Part shown: one piece after another, positions 1 to 7,563 of the stretch
Position numbering within the stretch: position 1 is the first letter of the stretch
Layout of the letters: every line of letters begins with the position of its first letter
Source of the DNA: Ectobacillus funiculus
GTDB lineage: Bacteria; Bacillota; Bacilli; Bacillales; Bacillaceae_G
Reading direction: 5' to 3'
Length of the DNA stretch: 64,000 nt
Assembly: GCF_004138295.1 (NCBI RefSeq)
Contig: NZ_SCFM01000013.1
Location: 62,001 to 126,000 of the forward strand
The notes under the pieces: model-generated
Seen by the model: the letters and a program-made list of their open reading frames with translations, nothing else
The model's database searches: none
What the model was told of the DNA's origin: nothing
Translations under genes and position numbers: made by a program

Positions 1-1
1 T

Positions 2-1441
2 ATTCCATTATACGGTGATTGTGGCGCCTTCAGCTACATTAACAAGGACAAACCGCCTTACCAAACAGAAGAAATACTCCAGTATTATAGCGATTTCCAG
101 TTTGATATCGGTGTATCAATTGACCACCTTGTAATTGGACATATTGCTCAAGATGTAGCTAAAAGAAATTATCGGTTCGACTTAACACTAGAGAATGCAA
201 AAGACTTTCTCGTTAAACATCAGTCAGGAGGGTACCAGTTCAAACCATCTGGCATCGCTCAAGGATGGGATCCATCCTCTTATCATGAAGCTGTCAAACA
301 GTTGGTTGAGATGGGATATCGACATATTTCTCTCGGAGGACTCGCCTATGCAAAATCTGAACAGATTCTTGATGTATTAATAGAAGTTGCGCCTCTATTG
401 CCAGAATATATGGAAGTACACTTATTTGGAGCGGCACGACTGGAATTACTCCAAACGTATTATCAACTAGGTGTTACTTCATTTGATTCTACAGCTTTCC
501 TTAAGAAGGCATGGGGGGGGGCTTCTGGTGGAAATTATTTTACTAAGGATCAAGAAAAATACGCTGCTGTCCGGATTCCACAAGCTAATACAAGTAAAAA
601 TCCAAAGTTGAAGGAACTAGTGGCTAGAGACATCGGTGAGATATCTTACTTTGAAGACATGGAAAAAAAGGCTCTTAACTATCTGCGAAGCTATGCTGAC
701 GGAAATGTTAGCATGGAAGAAACAATTGAAGCTGTTATAAGATACGATTCCCATTATGAAACCTTGAAGGAGTACAAAAAGCTTTATAAGGGGCAAGTAG
801 AAAAAAGAAATAAACATATTGTTGCTAACCTTAAGGTTACATCACAAGAGCTAGAAAACATTGCATGGAAAATTGCTAAAGGTACGACAAGTAAAGCGGC
901 AGTTAACACTGCCGAAACAATTTTAGCTAAATCTGCAACTTGGACACCCTCCAAAATATTGGGATGGGTAGAGGAACAAATTGAGAAACAAATGCGTACT
1001 ATTCATAAAAAAGAAGAATTATCACAATTTGAAGAATATTCCTGGGGAGATGTAAGTTTTCATAAATTCCTTTTTGAAAATATTGCTGTTGTCGAAAAGT
1101 ATATAGAAGATCCATTTCTACGGATTATGAAGGACATAGCAGCACTAGAAGTAGAAGTAATTGAGAAGGAAGCCCTGACACTTCTTTCATCTACACTAAA
1201 GGAATACTTTACAGAAAATTACGAAACAGTATGTGCTAATAATAAACTTAGACCTCACTATTTACGAGTACTAGCGGATCAGCCTTGGAAGAAATGTAAT
1301 TGTGAGATTTGTAGGGGTATTGGAGTAGAGGTTATCATTTTCCGTGGTAATAATCGTAATCGGAGACGGGGCTTTCATAATACTCATGTTTTTTATGAAC
1401 AGTTTAAAGAAATTATGCAAAACACTAAAGTTACGCAATAG
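2..1441 (+). CDS. dpdA: DpdA, TGT-like DNA 7-deazaguanine transglycosylase (5' end outside window)
   Basis: The frame is open from base 2, so the start codon lies upstream; 479 residues are visible. DpdA exchanges a guanine in DNA for preQ0, the first step of 7-deazaguanine DNA modification. TGT landmarks are visible: GDCGAFSY near the start corresponds to the TGT DSGGFQ active-site strand, SIDHLVI to the following Asp strand, LGGLAY to the substrate loop, and FDSTAFLKKAW (about 495-527) supplies the predicted nucleophilic Asp. A helical insert of about 250 residues separates this from the C-terminal zinc site, CNCEIC with a following His (bases about 1296-1395). This long architecture matches DpdA rather than tRNA TGT, which has no such insert. 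A run of nine G lies just after the nucleophile motif. A terminator follows, so it is transcribed separately from the next TGT-like gene. Family assignment is firm; its activity is inferred. Confidence 0.88.
   Translation: MPLYGDCGAFSYINKDKPPYQTEEILQYYSDFQFDIGVSIDHLVIGHIAQDVAKRNYRFDLTLENAKDFLVKHQSGGYQFKPSGIAQGWDPSSYHEAVKQLVEMGYRHISLGGLAYAKSEQILDVLIEVAPLLPEYMEVHLFGAARLELLQTYYQLGVTSFDSTAFLKKAWGGASGGNYFTKDQEKYAAVRIPQANTSKNPKLKELVARDIGEISYFEDMEKKALNYLRSYADGNVSMEETIEAVIRYDSHYETLKEYKKLYKGQVEKRNKHIVANLKVTSQELENIAWKIAKGTTSKAAVNTAETILAKSATWTPSKILGWVEEQIEKQMRTIHKKEELSQFEEYSWGDVSFHKFLFENIAVVEKYIEDPFLRIMKDIAALEVEVIEKEALTLLSSTLKEYFTENYETVCANNKLRPHYLRVLADQPWKKCNCEICRGIGVEVIIFRGNNRNRRRGFHNTHVFYEQFKEIMQNTKVTQ
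513..521 (+). repeat. G9 homopolymer inside dpdA
   Basis: Nine consecutive G residues encode part of Trp-Gly-Gly-Ala directly after the predicted catalytic Asp segment. A tract of this length is unexpected in AT-rich coding sequence. Slippage by one base would truncate the protein before its zinc site. The frame is intact in this copy. Confidence 0.9.
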
Positions 1442-1450
1442 TCTTCCATC

Positions 1451-1489
1451 AAAAGGGTTGTTGAAATCTACTTTCAACAACCCTTTTTC
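1451..1489 (+). terminator. Rho-independent terminator after dpdA
   Basis: A perfect 16-bp stem (1451-1466 with 1472-1487) encloses a 5-nt loop and ends in a T run. It begins 10 nt after the dpdA stop codon. It separates dpdA from the second TGT operon. Confidence 0.9.
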
Positions 1490-1527
1490 TATGCAATAGA
1501 AACTATATTAAGGAAAAGACAACTTTC

Positions 1528-1653
1528 ATGAAAATAAGAACTCCCGCTTTAATTGTACTAACGGATAAAAAGAATTATTCAATCGAACTCGCCAGAGAAA
1601 AAAAGGGATTTTTGTTTGGTGAATTGAAAATAATGGAATACTGGTTATGTTAA
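1528..1653 (+). CDS. possible 41-residue small protein
   Basis: An ATG-initiated frame between the dpdA terminator and the next operon encodes 41 residues ending in WLC. Its composition looks protein-like, with a hydrophobic N-terminal stretch and a charged middle. Only a weak AAGGA lies about 13 nt upstream, and the frame overlaps the proposed promoter of the next gene. No family is recognised; it may be a remnant or chance. Confidence 0.2.
   Translation: MKIRTPALIVLTDKKNYSIELAREKKGFLFGELKIMEYWLC
1624..1651 (+). promoter_or_regulatory. candidate sigma-A promoter for the second TGT operon
   Basis: TTGAAA (1624-1629) and TATGTT (1646-1651) are separated by 16 bp, followed by a strong GGAAGGAGG ribosome binding site before the ATG at 1677. 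The -10 box is imperfect. Position after a terminator supports an independent promoter. Confidence 0.4.
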
Positions 1654-1676
1654 CTTAGTTTGGAAGGAGGTTAGGG

Positions 1677-2603
1677 ATGGACTTTTATGTTAGTTGGTCG
1701 CATAGTGATGCTCTATACTGTGAATACTTTACTGATTGTCCAATTCTTATATCTGCGGTCCCTGATAATAAGAATTCCTTGCGAAAGTTTAAAAAACTAC
1801 CGTCTAGATTAATGGTAGATTCAGGGGCTGTTTACTATGTACGAAAAAGAATTCCCTATACAGTAGAAGAGATTTTTGAAAGACAACTTCTTACTGCAAT
1901 GCCAGTTTTACATCAATGCCCAGTTACCTTTGTACATGTAGACGAACCTTTGTTAAATAAAGTAACACTAGTAGAAAAATATGGAGCAATTGAGAGAACA
2001 CTTATTAATGCTTATGAGTACATGAACTTGGTGAGGGCACAAAATATAGGTAAGGATTCTAATGTGTCTATTTTGGGTGTGATTCAAGGTTATGACTTCC
2101 CGAGTATTCAATATAGTATCTTTGAACTTAAGAGGTTAGGATACCATAAATTTGGTATTGGATCATTGTTGGGAAGAAGTATGTCCGAACAGATACAATT
2201 TATTAGTTGGGCAGCGGAAATTGTTGGCGCAAAAAACCTCCATGTGTTTGGCGTAACTGGGGTTCCTCAAATTCAAGCAATGAGTCGTATGGGGATTTCT
2301 TCATTTGATTCTAGCAGACCAACAAAAATGGCGATATACCATCAAGTATTTTATAGTAAGCCCCTTCGTACCTATGTTATTGAGGGATCAAGGATAGATA
2401 AAAGGTACCAGAAAATTTCAGCTCCCCTTTACTGCAATTGCCCAGTGTGCCAAGAGAATCCAATGGACCTCATGAACCTTACTCACCGAAAGTATACTAA
2501 GGTACGTTCTATTCATAATTATTATCATTTCCTGAAGACAGTACAACCGTTCTTACGAAAGGAGGATGACGTAAATGCTATTTCAAATGTGTTACGGTCC
2601 TGA
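1677..2603 (+). CDS. second, short TGT-like (DpdA-related) protein
   Basis: The 308-residue protein has the full set of TGT landmarks in order: VDSGAVYY with Asp48 (TGT DSGGFQ strand), HVDE with Asp89, GVIQGYD at about 134, FGIGSLLGR at about 159, the predicted nucleophile in FDSSRPTKMA (Asp211), and a zinc site CNCPVC (Cys253, 255, 258) with His280. It lacks the long helical insert of the upstream DpdA and is shorter than bacterial tRNA TGT (about 370-380). It starts an operon with a G-like and an H-like gene, which points to DNA rather than tRNA as substrate. It could modify a second base or site, or pair with DpdA as a heterodimer; the sequence does not decide. A strong ribosome binding site fixes the start. 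Confidence 0.8.
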   Translation: MDFYVSWSHSDALYCEYFTDCPILISAVPDNKNSLRKFKKLPSRLMVDSGAVYYVRKRIPYTVEEIFERQLLTAMPVLHQCPVTFVHVDEPLLNKVTLVEKYGAIERTLINAYEYMNLVRAQNIGKDSNVSILGVIQGYDFPSIQYSIFELKRLGYHKFGIGSLLGRSMSEQIQFISWAAEIVGAKNLHVFGVTGVPQIQAMSRMGISSFDSSRPTKMAIYHQVFYSKPLRTYVIEGSRIDKRYQKISAPLYCNCPVCQENPMDLMNLTHRKYTKVRSIHNYYHFLKTVQPFLRKEDDVNAISNVLRS

Positions 2604-3309
2604 GTTAGAAAGTATTCATACGATTGTTTGCCGACAACCAGGTATAACAATACTGGAACTGACCGATCTGTTCCAGTATAAACGAGAGGGAGACATTACC
2701 TCTCTCATAGAGGGGGCTATCACCTTTTTAAAAGAGGTAAACTTTTTGAGGGTAGAAGAGAAACGAATTTATCCTCAGCAGAATCGTTGGGATGTTATTA
2801 CCCTGCTAAAACAACTGAATAACATCATGCAAAACGAAAAAGAGACTTCCTTCAATTATCTATTTTCAACTATGTATTATGAATTGTTTGTAAAGCCAGA
2901 TCGGATGTATGTACAAGATGTATACTATGAAACTAATGCAATGTTTGCAAGTCAACCAGTTGGACAAGAAAAGGTAAATGCATGGAAGAGAGTAATGGAG
3001 TTTTTAGGATTGGGGTACAGAGCGTACGGAGGTTTTTATGCACTCCCGCATCCAGCATTACTTTTAAAAATTATAGAAAGTAAAAAGGGTTGGGAAGGAC
3101 CAGTACAGGTATTTTGTCAGGAACATCTCTCCTCTATTATTCCTTGTGAATATCAAGGGAAAGTTTACCGAGGAGTGTTATATGGACTACAAGGTCTATA
3201 CCGTCAGGGAGTAGTCGATTTACAATATAGACAAGACTTGCCATATGCACACTATGAAGGAACAAATGGAAGATGGAATTGGCTTCAAGTTAAGGAGGAA
3301 GTTTCATGA
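2575..3309 (+). CDS. DpdG-like winged-helix protein
   Basis: The 244-residue protein starts inside the end of the TGT-like gene (29-bp overlap), with AAAGGAGG upstream of its ATG. Its layout resembles the DpdG encoded at 13,543: an N-terminal helical or winged-helix segment, then a central Trp followed by FLGLGYR (compare YFGMGH in the other copy), then a hydrophobic P-containing strand. Similarity is at pattern level and needs a profile search. No catalytic motif is visible. It precedes an ATPase gene just as dpdG precedes dpdH, so a role as DNA-binding or adaptor partner of that ATPase is inferred. It would be the second copy of this family in the window. Confidence 0.5.
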   Translation: MLFQMCYGPELESIHTIVCRQPGITILELTDLFQYKREGDITSLIEGAITFLKEVNFLRVEEKRIYPQQNRWDVITLLKQLNNIMQNEKETSFNYLFSTMYYELFVKPDRMYVQDVYYETNAMFASQPVGQEKVNAWKRVMEFLGLGYRAYGGFYALPHPALLLKIIESKKGWEGPVQVFCQEHLSSIIPCEYQGKVYRGVLYGLQGLYRQGVVDLQYRQDLPYAHYEGTNGRWNWLQVKEEVS

Positions 3310-6047
3310 TACCTTGTTTAGATGTGAAGACGTTGAAGATGTTGAAGGGAACAGCAGATGAACGGTATGAATTTTCTAGGGAACTGTTTCGAGAGACTCA
3401 CTATCCACAAGTGATGAGTGAATTTTACAAGCAAAAACTTTTAAGGCAGTGGAAAGAGAAGGAATTACTTGCTGAATTACAGGATGCCCCGGAATCAACA
3501 GGAAATAGAGTATACATTATATTTGGTTCTACAGGCTCAGGGAAGTCTGAACTACTTTGCTGGTTAAGAGACCAATGGATTATGCACAAGGTTACCAGAC
3601 CGGTTATTCGTATCTCAAGGAGTGAACTGAATCCACAATTATTAATCAAAAAATGTTATAATGCGCTGAATATTCAGGCAGAGGACCTACAGTTGGATGA
3701 ACAAAAATGGGATATCCTGCTGAAAAAACCTATCACTATTGTCAATCAAATAATTTGGACGGCTTTATCTGAGGTGATGGAATGCGATGAGGAGATTGTG
3801 CCAGTTGCTCTACTCTTAAGACCAGTTGTGGAGCGCAATATCATGGATTTTGCCAAACAGGTGCGGAAAAAGAAAATTAGTAAACCTCTTCAAATCATTA
3901 CGGAAGGGGAGTTTAAAAAGGTTCAACAATGTACCACAATCCCAGTAGAGATTAAGTTTAAAACATTGCAGGATGCCCTTGCAAAAAAGCTAGAACATTT
4001 CTTGTTTCAAGGTCATAGCCTTTCACAACTTCTAAAACAATTATCTCATTATCTAAAACAACAAGGAATTAGACCCCTTTTATTGATTGATGACTTAGTG
4101 CAGTCTGTAAATTTATATGCTGCGGAAATTTTGGACCATTTTATTACACTCGAAGAGGGAAATTGGGACGTTGTTGTTGGACTAACTCCCGGTGTAGTTA
4201 ATGCAACAGATTACAATAAAGAGTTCAATCAGAGGGTACAGCATTTGGATACCATAGATGATAGGGTAAAAAAGCTTTGGCTTTCCGATGAAGCGGGGGA
4301 AACGTTCTTCTCCTTATCTAAAGAACAAGCACACGAATATACTGAAAAGTATCTGAATGCACTAAAAAAAGCCAATGGTTATACTTGTTCAGTAGAATGT
4401 CCTTACTATCAAGGATGTAAAGAACTTCTTATAGGAGAATCTAATACTAAAATCTTGCCGTTTAATAGAGCTCTCATTAGTAGGATATATGATGGTATCC
4501 CGGCAGGTAAAGGTGTTTTACGCTACATGGTTTTACATATGCGAGAGATCTTGAAGAGCTTATCTTCTAAAAAAATCAAGGATGTACAAAGAATTCAAGG
4601 CTATATTCAGCGTGACAGTTTTGTAAAATATGATTCCCCTGTTATAAAGCTACTAGGGGAAATGTTTGCAGATTCGAATGATGATTTTGTGACTCTTCCC
4701 GGCCAGATGCTACAATCCTTCGGTTTAGATGCTCTAGATGTTACACTACCTCTTATGAAGTTTACGGAAGAGGTCGTTCCTATAGAGGAACAAGTGGCTA
4801 TAAAAAAGGAGGTTATTCCAGCTCATTTTCTCGATTGGGTAGAGGGGCGACAAGTCAACGAAAATGTGCTTGATCCCTTGAAAAAGAGTACAGCTCAGAT
4901 TGTTCATGAAGTGACAAAAGGAACAAACATATCTAGACCTTACACACCTAGATATGTAAGAGCAGGATCTACTTTACAAAGAACAGAGGTACAGCAGCGA
5001 TATAAGTATCCTATTGTTTTAGGGGAATCTAGAGAGCCTACTATAGTAATTCAAAAAGATTTAAGCAATAAGTATTTACTAAATTTTCATGAACAAAAAC
5101 CACAGCGGAAGGCAGATCTATTTTCCCGAAGTACCCAAGATTCTTTTATTGCAGATTGGATTTATACCACAGAGTTTTTGAAGGAGGATTGGAGATGTGA
5201 GATAGAGCAACTATTGCAGTTAAGTTTACCCAAGTTTGCACATGGCTTAAAAACATATATGGATATTTGGTGGACTGTAGGTCAAGCAGACTGGGGAAAA
5301 GATTTTCAACCTCTGATATCCGATGAGATATACGAATTGATTGAACACTTGTATCTCGACTGGTTCTCTCTAAGAGATAATATGATCGACTATGCGAGTA
5401 TTGAACTCATGCCAGATGTAAATGAATTCGAAATATGGTTAAAGACTTTTAAACCTCAACCTGCATTAAGTAAGTACAGTATCGGAGAATATAACCTAGA
5501 TAAGTTCCTTTACTTATTGCATGAGACTGTATTAGAGATGAAGAAAAAAGCAGTTGCCTTCATTACTGAGAGAATGAAACTATACAGAGAATTAGTACCT
5601 TTTATTCATAGCGTTAATATGGAGTACGGTAAAAGGGTAGAAGATTTCCTAGATACCTGGGTTGTACAGCCGGAAAACATTCAACATATTCTGGAGTTCC
5701 ATGATATTGAAAATTGGTTCAATCAGTGCGATCAAGGTAGTGGTTTAGTACAAAACTGGTATGAAAAAAAAGAATTTCTAACTAATACAAAACAATTTGC
5801 ACAGTACCTTTCACAAGAAGAAGTACTATTACAAGATAAAGAAGACTTAGAAAGATTGCTAAGAGAAACATTGCAAGTAAGACCACAAGTTCAAAGACAG
5901 CTTACAAAACTTTTGGTAAATGGGGAGACGATTTTACCGCGTCATCAATGGAAAGGAATCGTTAGAGATTTGGAGCAAATCCATCCAGATATATTAAAAG
6001 ATCTTATTACCGTAACATTAAAGTTAAAGCCGAAAATTGTCTCGTGA
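3306..6047 (+). CDS. DpdH-like P-loop ATPase
   Basis: The 913-residue protein begins with an ATGA overlap on the preceding gene and has AAGGAGG upstream. Walker A is GSTGSGKS (residues 74-81) and Walker B is LLLIDD (about 258-263). After the ATPase core comes a Cys group (C-x3-C-x5-C, about residues 360-370) and the segment ILPFNRALISRIYDG. That segment matches in position and pattern IFPFTKAALWNFYKN of the DpdH encoded at 14,362, so the two look like diverged paralogues. Long helical C-terminal regions follow. In Salmonella, DpdA needs the ATPase DpdB to insert preQ0; this ATPase sits in the TGT operon and could play that role, or it could be a second restriction ATPase. Both readings are inference. 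Confidence 0.6.
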   Translation: MIPCLDVKTLKMLKGTADERYEFSRELFRETHYPQVMSEFYKQKLLRQWKEKELLAELQDAPESTGNRVYIIFGSTGSGKSELLCWLRDQWIMHKVTRPVIRISRSELNPQLLIKKCYNALNIQAEDLQLDEQKWDILLKKPITIVNQIIWTALSEVMECDEEIVPVALLLRPVVERNIMDFAKQVRKKKISKPLQIITEGEFKKVQQCTTIPVEIKFKTLQDALAKKLEHFLFQGHSLSQLLKQLSHYLKQQGIRPLLLIDDLVQSVNLYAAEILDHFITLEEGNWDVVVGLTPGVVNATDYNKEFNQRVQHLDTIDDRVKKLWLSDEAGETFFSLSKEQAHEYTEKYLNALKKANGYTCSVECPYYQGCKELLIGESNTKILPFNRALISRIYDGIPAGKGVLRYMVLHMREILKSLSSKKIKDVQRIQGYIQRDSFVKYDSPVIKLLGEMFADSNDDFVTLPGQMLQSFGLDALDVTLPLMKFTEEVVPIEEQVAIKKEVIPAHFLDWVEGRQVNENVLDPLKKSTAQIVHEVTKGTNISRPYTPRYVRAGSTLQRTEVQQRYKYPIVLGESREPTIVIQKDLSNKYLLNFHEQKPQRKADLFSRSTQDSFIADWIYTTEFLKEDWRCEIEQLLQLSLPKFAHGLKTYMDIWWTVGQADWGKDFQPLISDEIYELIEHLYLDWFSLRDNMIDYASIELMPDVNEFEIWLKTFKPQPALSKYSIGEYNLDKFLYLLHETVLEMKKKAVAFITERMKLYRELVPFIHSVNMEYGKRVEDFLDTWVVQPENIQHILEFHDIENWFNQCDQGSGLVQNWYEKKEFLTNTKQFAQYLSQEEVLLQDKEDLERLLRETLQVRPQVQRQLTKLLVNGETILPRHQWKGIVRDLEQIHPDILKDLITVTLKLKPKIVS

Positions 6048-6518
6048 AAATTAGACATTATAAAAAAGATAATGTATTGGCCTCGAAGTGAACAGTTAAA
6101 GCGATTTTCAATTCGATGATTACGACAGACGAAGAATATCAAATACTATTCTAAATCAAAGCTTTTATCTTTAATTAATCTTTAAAGATGAAAGCTTGAT
6201 CAATCTAAAGAGGTAGATATTTCGGGTGAGATTAATCATATGAGAGAATTGGGAAGCAACAAGTATATATAAGTGAATTGCAATATATCCTTGATCGATT
6301 AGAAGTTTCACTGTACTCAATAGGTCCATGAGAGATATCGATTGCCGAGGACTTTTTTAACTAAGGGAGATCTCCAGAATGTCTCTTAGATAATCAAGTG
6401 CTCGAGAAAAAATACAATTAGATATTGGAAATATAATTCAGTTAGAGTTTTGTTGAAAGTAAACCAGCAATCTTATAAAGTAGAAGTTGCCATTAAAATA
6501 GGAGAATGGAGGATTCGG
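6048..6518. other. intergenic region with AT-rich hairpin, no supported gene
   Basis: A near-perfect 14-bp inverted repeat (6161-6174 with 6182-6195, one mismatch, 7-nt loop) lies about 110 nt after the ATPase stop. It has no downstream T run, so it is a weak terminator candidate at best. The rest contains short broken frames that may be gene remnants. I saw no preQ1 riboswitch upstream of the transporter gene. Confidence 0.5.
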
Positions 6519-7055
6519 ATGAGAATTATTTTTTACCTTACCGTGATTGTGCTAGCTAACTTTGTAACAGCTGCATTTTCACCTTTACATTTAGGAGCAT
6601 TCATTGTTCCGATGGGAACGTTATTCATTGGTATAACCTTTATCTTACGCGATTTAGTACAAAATCAGCACGGGCGAGTTAAGACATATATGATAATTGG
6701 TATTGCCTTAATTTTGTCAGCAGTTGTTTCATATTTGCATGGAGACACTTTATTAATTGTACTTGCTTCCGCATTGTCCTTTGCAATCTCGGAGACAACT
6801 GATACAGAGATATATTCACGACTAAAATTACCTATGAGTTGGCGTGTTTTCTACAGTGGTCTTGTGGGAGGATGTTTAGATTCCGCAATCTTTGTAGTTA
6901 TTGGGTTAAGTCCTCTTGGAGCGAACTTCTTACCATGGGCTGCAGTACCTGCTGCAATAGTTGGACAAGTAATAGTTAAAACTATTATCCAGGGAATTGG
7001 AGCAATTGTTCTAAGTCGTATTCCGAAGTTACAGAAAGAAGAGGCATTAGGATAA
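6519..7055 (+). CDS. VUT/YhhQ-family queuosine precursor transporter
   Basis: The 178-residue protein is almost entirely hydrophobic, with about six membrane segments. It has VUT (DUF165, YhhQ-type) features: an N-terminal TM starting RIIFYLT, the polar segment ITFILRDLVQN, a central acidic SETTDTEIYSRL, and a C-terminal TM ending in a basic tail. YhhQ-family proteins import preQ0 and preQ1. The start at 6519 follows GGAGAATGGAGG; an upstream in-frame ATG at 6450 lacks such a site and would add a soluble extension. It sits between the two TGT genes and the dpdE-D block, so it probably supplies preQ0 to the DNA modification enzymes by uptake. This fits the absence of preQ0 synthesis genes here. 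Confidence 0.85.
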   Translation: MRIIFYLTVIVLANFVTAAFSPLHLGAFIVPMGTLFIGITFILRDLVQNQHGRVKTYMIIGIALILSAVVSYLHGDTLLIVLASALSFAISETTDTEIYSRLKLPMSWRVFYSGLVGGCLDSAIFVVIGLSPLGANFLPWAAVPAAIVGQVIVKTIIQGIGAIVLSRIPKLQKEEALG

Positions 7056-7060
7056 CAGTT

Positions 7061-7088
7061 GGAGGAGGGAAACACTCCTCTTTTTTTT
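7061..7088 (+). terminator. Rho-independent terminator after the VUT transporter
   Basis: GAGGAG and CTCCTC arms enclose a short loop and are followed by eight T. It begins six bases after the transporter stop and separates it from dpdE. Confidence 0.85.
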
Positions 7089-7563
7089 GGTTTATAGCAG
7101 TAACTTTATAAATCCTTGGATTATTGAGTACTCTGTATTATAGAAAGCTAGTCTTTACTACCTTTTGCACTACTATATTAAAGTGGATTCCATCACCAAG
7201 ACACGATTTATTATCTATAATGACACAGGCACATACAACCCAGTGCAGCGCTCAATTCTACCCCATGATAAGCACTCCCGCTTCCTAACATTAAAGACAA
7301 CGATTGAATTTGAATATTAGGCATTTTTTCGTCCATAGTTATCCCTCCGTCAAGAAAAAGGGCTAAACACTAAATTCACCTAAACAGTTTGATTATTTGT
7401 TTTTCATTGTTCTATTCGTACTCTTTTGTGAAATATAAATATATTCGTAATAAATATAATGTTTATAGGGGTATTCAAGAATTTTACATATGACGAGAAT
7501 ATTGAAATATTATATAATTAATATAAATGATGTCAGAAATTGTAATAAGGTGCTGATCAGATA
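7089..7563. other. intergenic region with gene remnants, dpdE leader
   Basis: Between 7144 and 7320 the plus strand has a stop-free, protein-like frame without a start codon, which looks like the C-terminal remnant of a lost gene. On the opposite strand, 7336 down to 7211 encodes a 41-residue frame behind GGAGGG. The two overlap, so at most one is real. The last 180 bases before dpdE are very AT-rich and presumably carry its promoter. Confidence 0.4.
7211..7336 (-). CDS. possible 41-residue small protein
   Basis: An ATG at 7336 (minus strand) sits 6 nt after GGAGGG, a better ribosome binding site than expected by chance. The product starts MDEKMPNIQIQ and ends with a Cys-rich tail. It overlaps a protein-like frame on the other strand, so it may be part of a decayed gene. 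I recognise no family. Confidence 0.25.
   Translation of the reverse strand: MDEKMPNIQIQSLSLMLGSGSAYHGVELSAALGCMCLCHYR

Noticed and set aside
1677-2603. Housekeeping tRNA-guanine transglycosylase (tgt)
   Set aside because: Shorter than Tgt, coupled to G/H-like genes rather than queA/yajC, and motif wording (VDSGAVYY, FDSSRPTKMA) departs from bacterial Tgt.
6200-6518. Possible preQ1 riboswitch ahead of the VUT transporter
   Set aside because: I found no compact H-type pseudoknot pattern or C-rich loop with the A-rich tail typical of preQ1-I.
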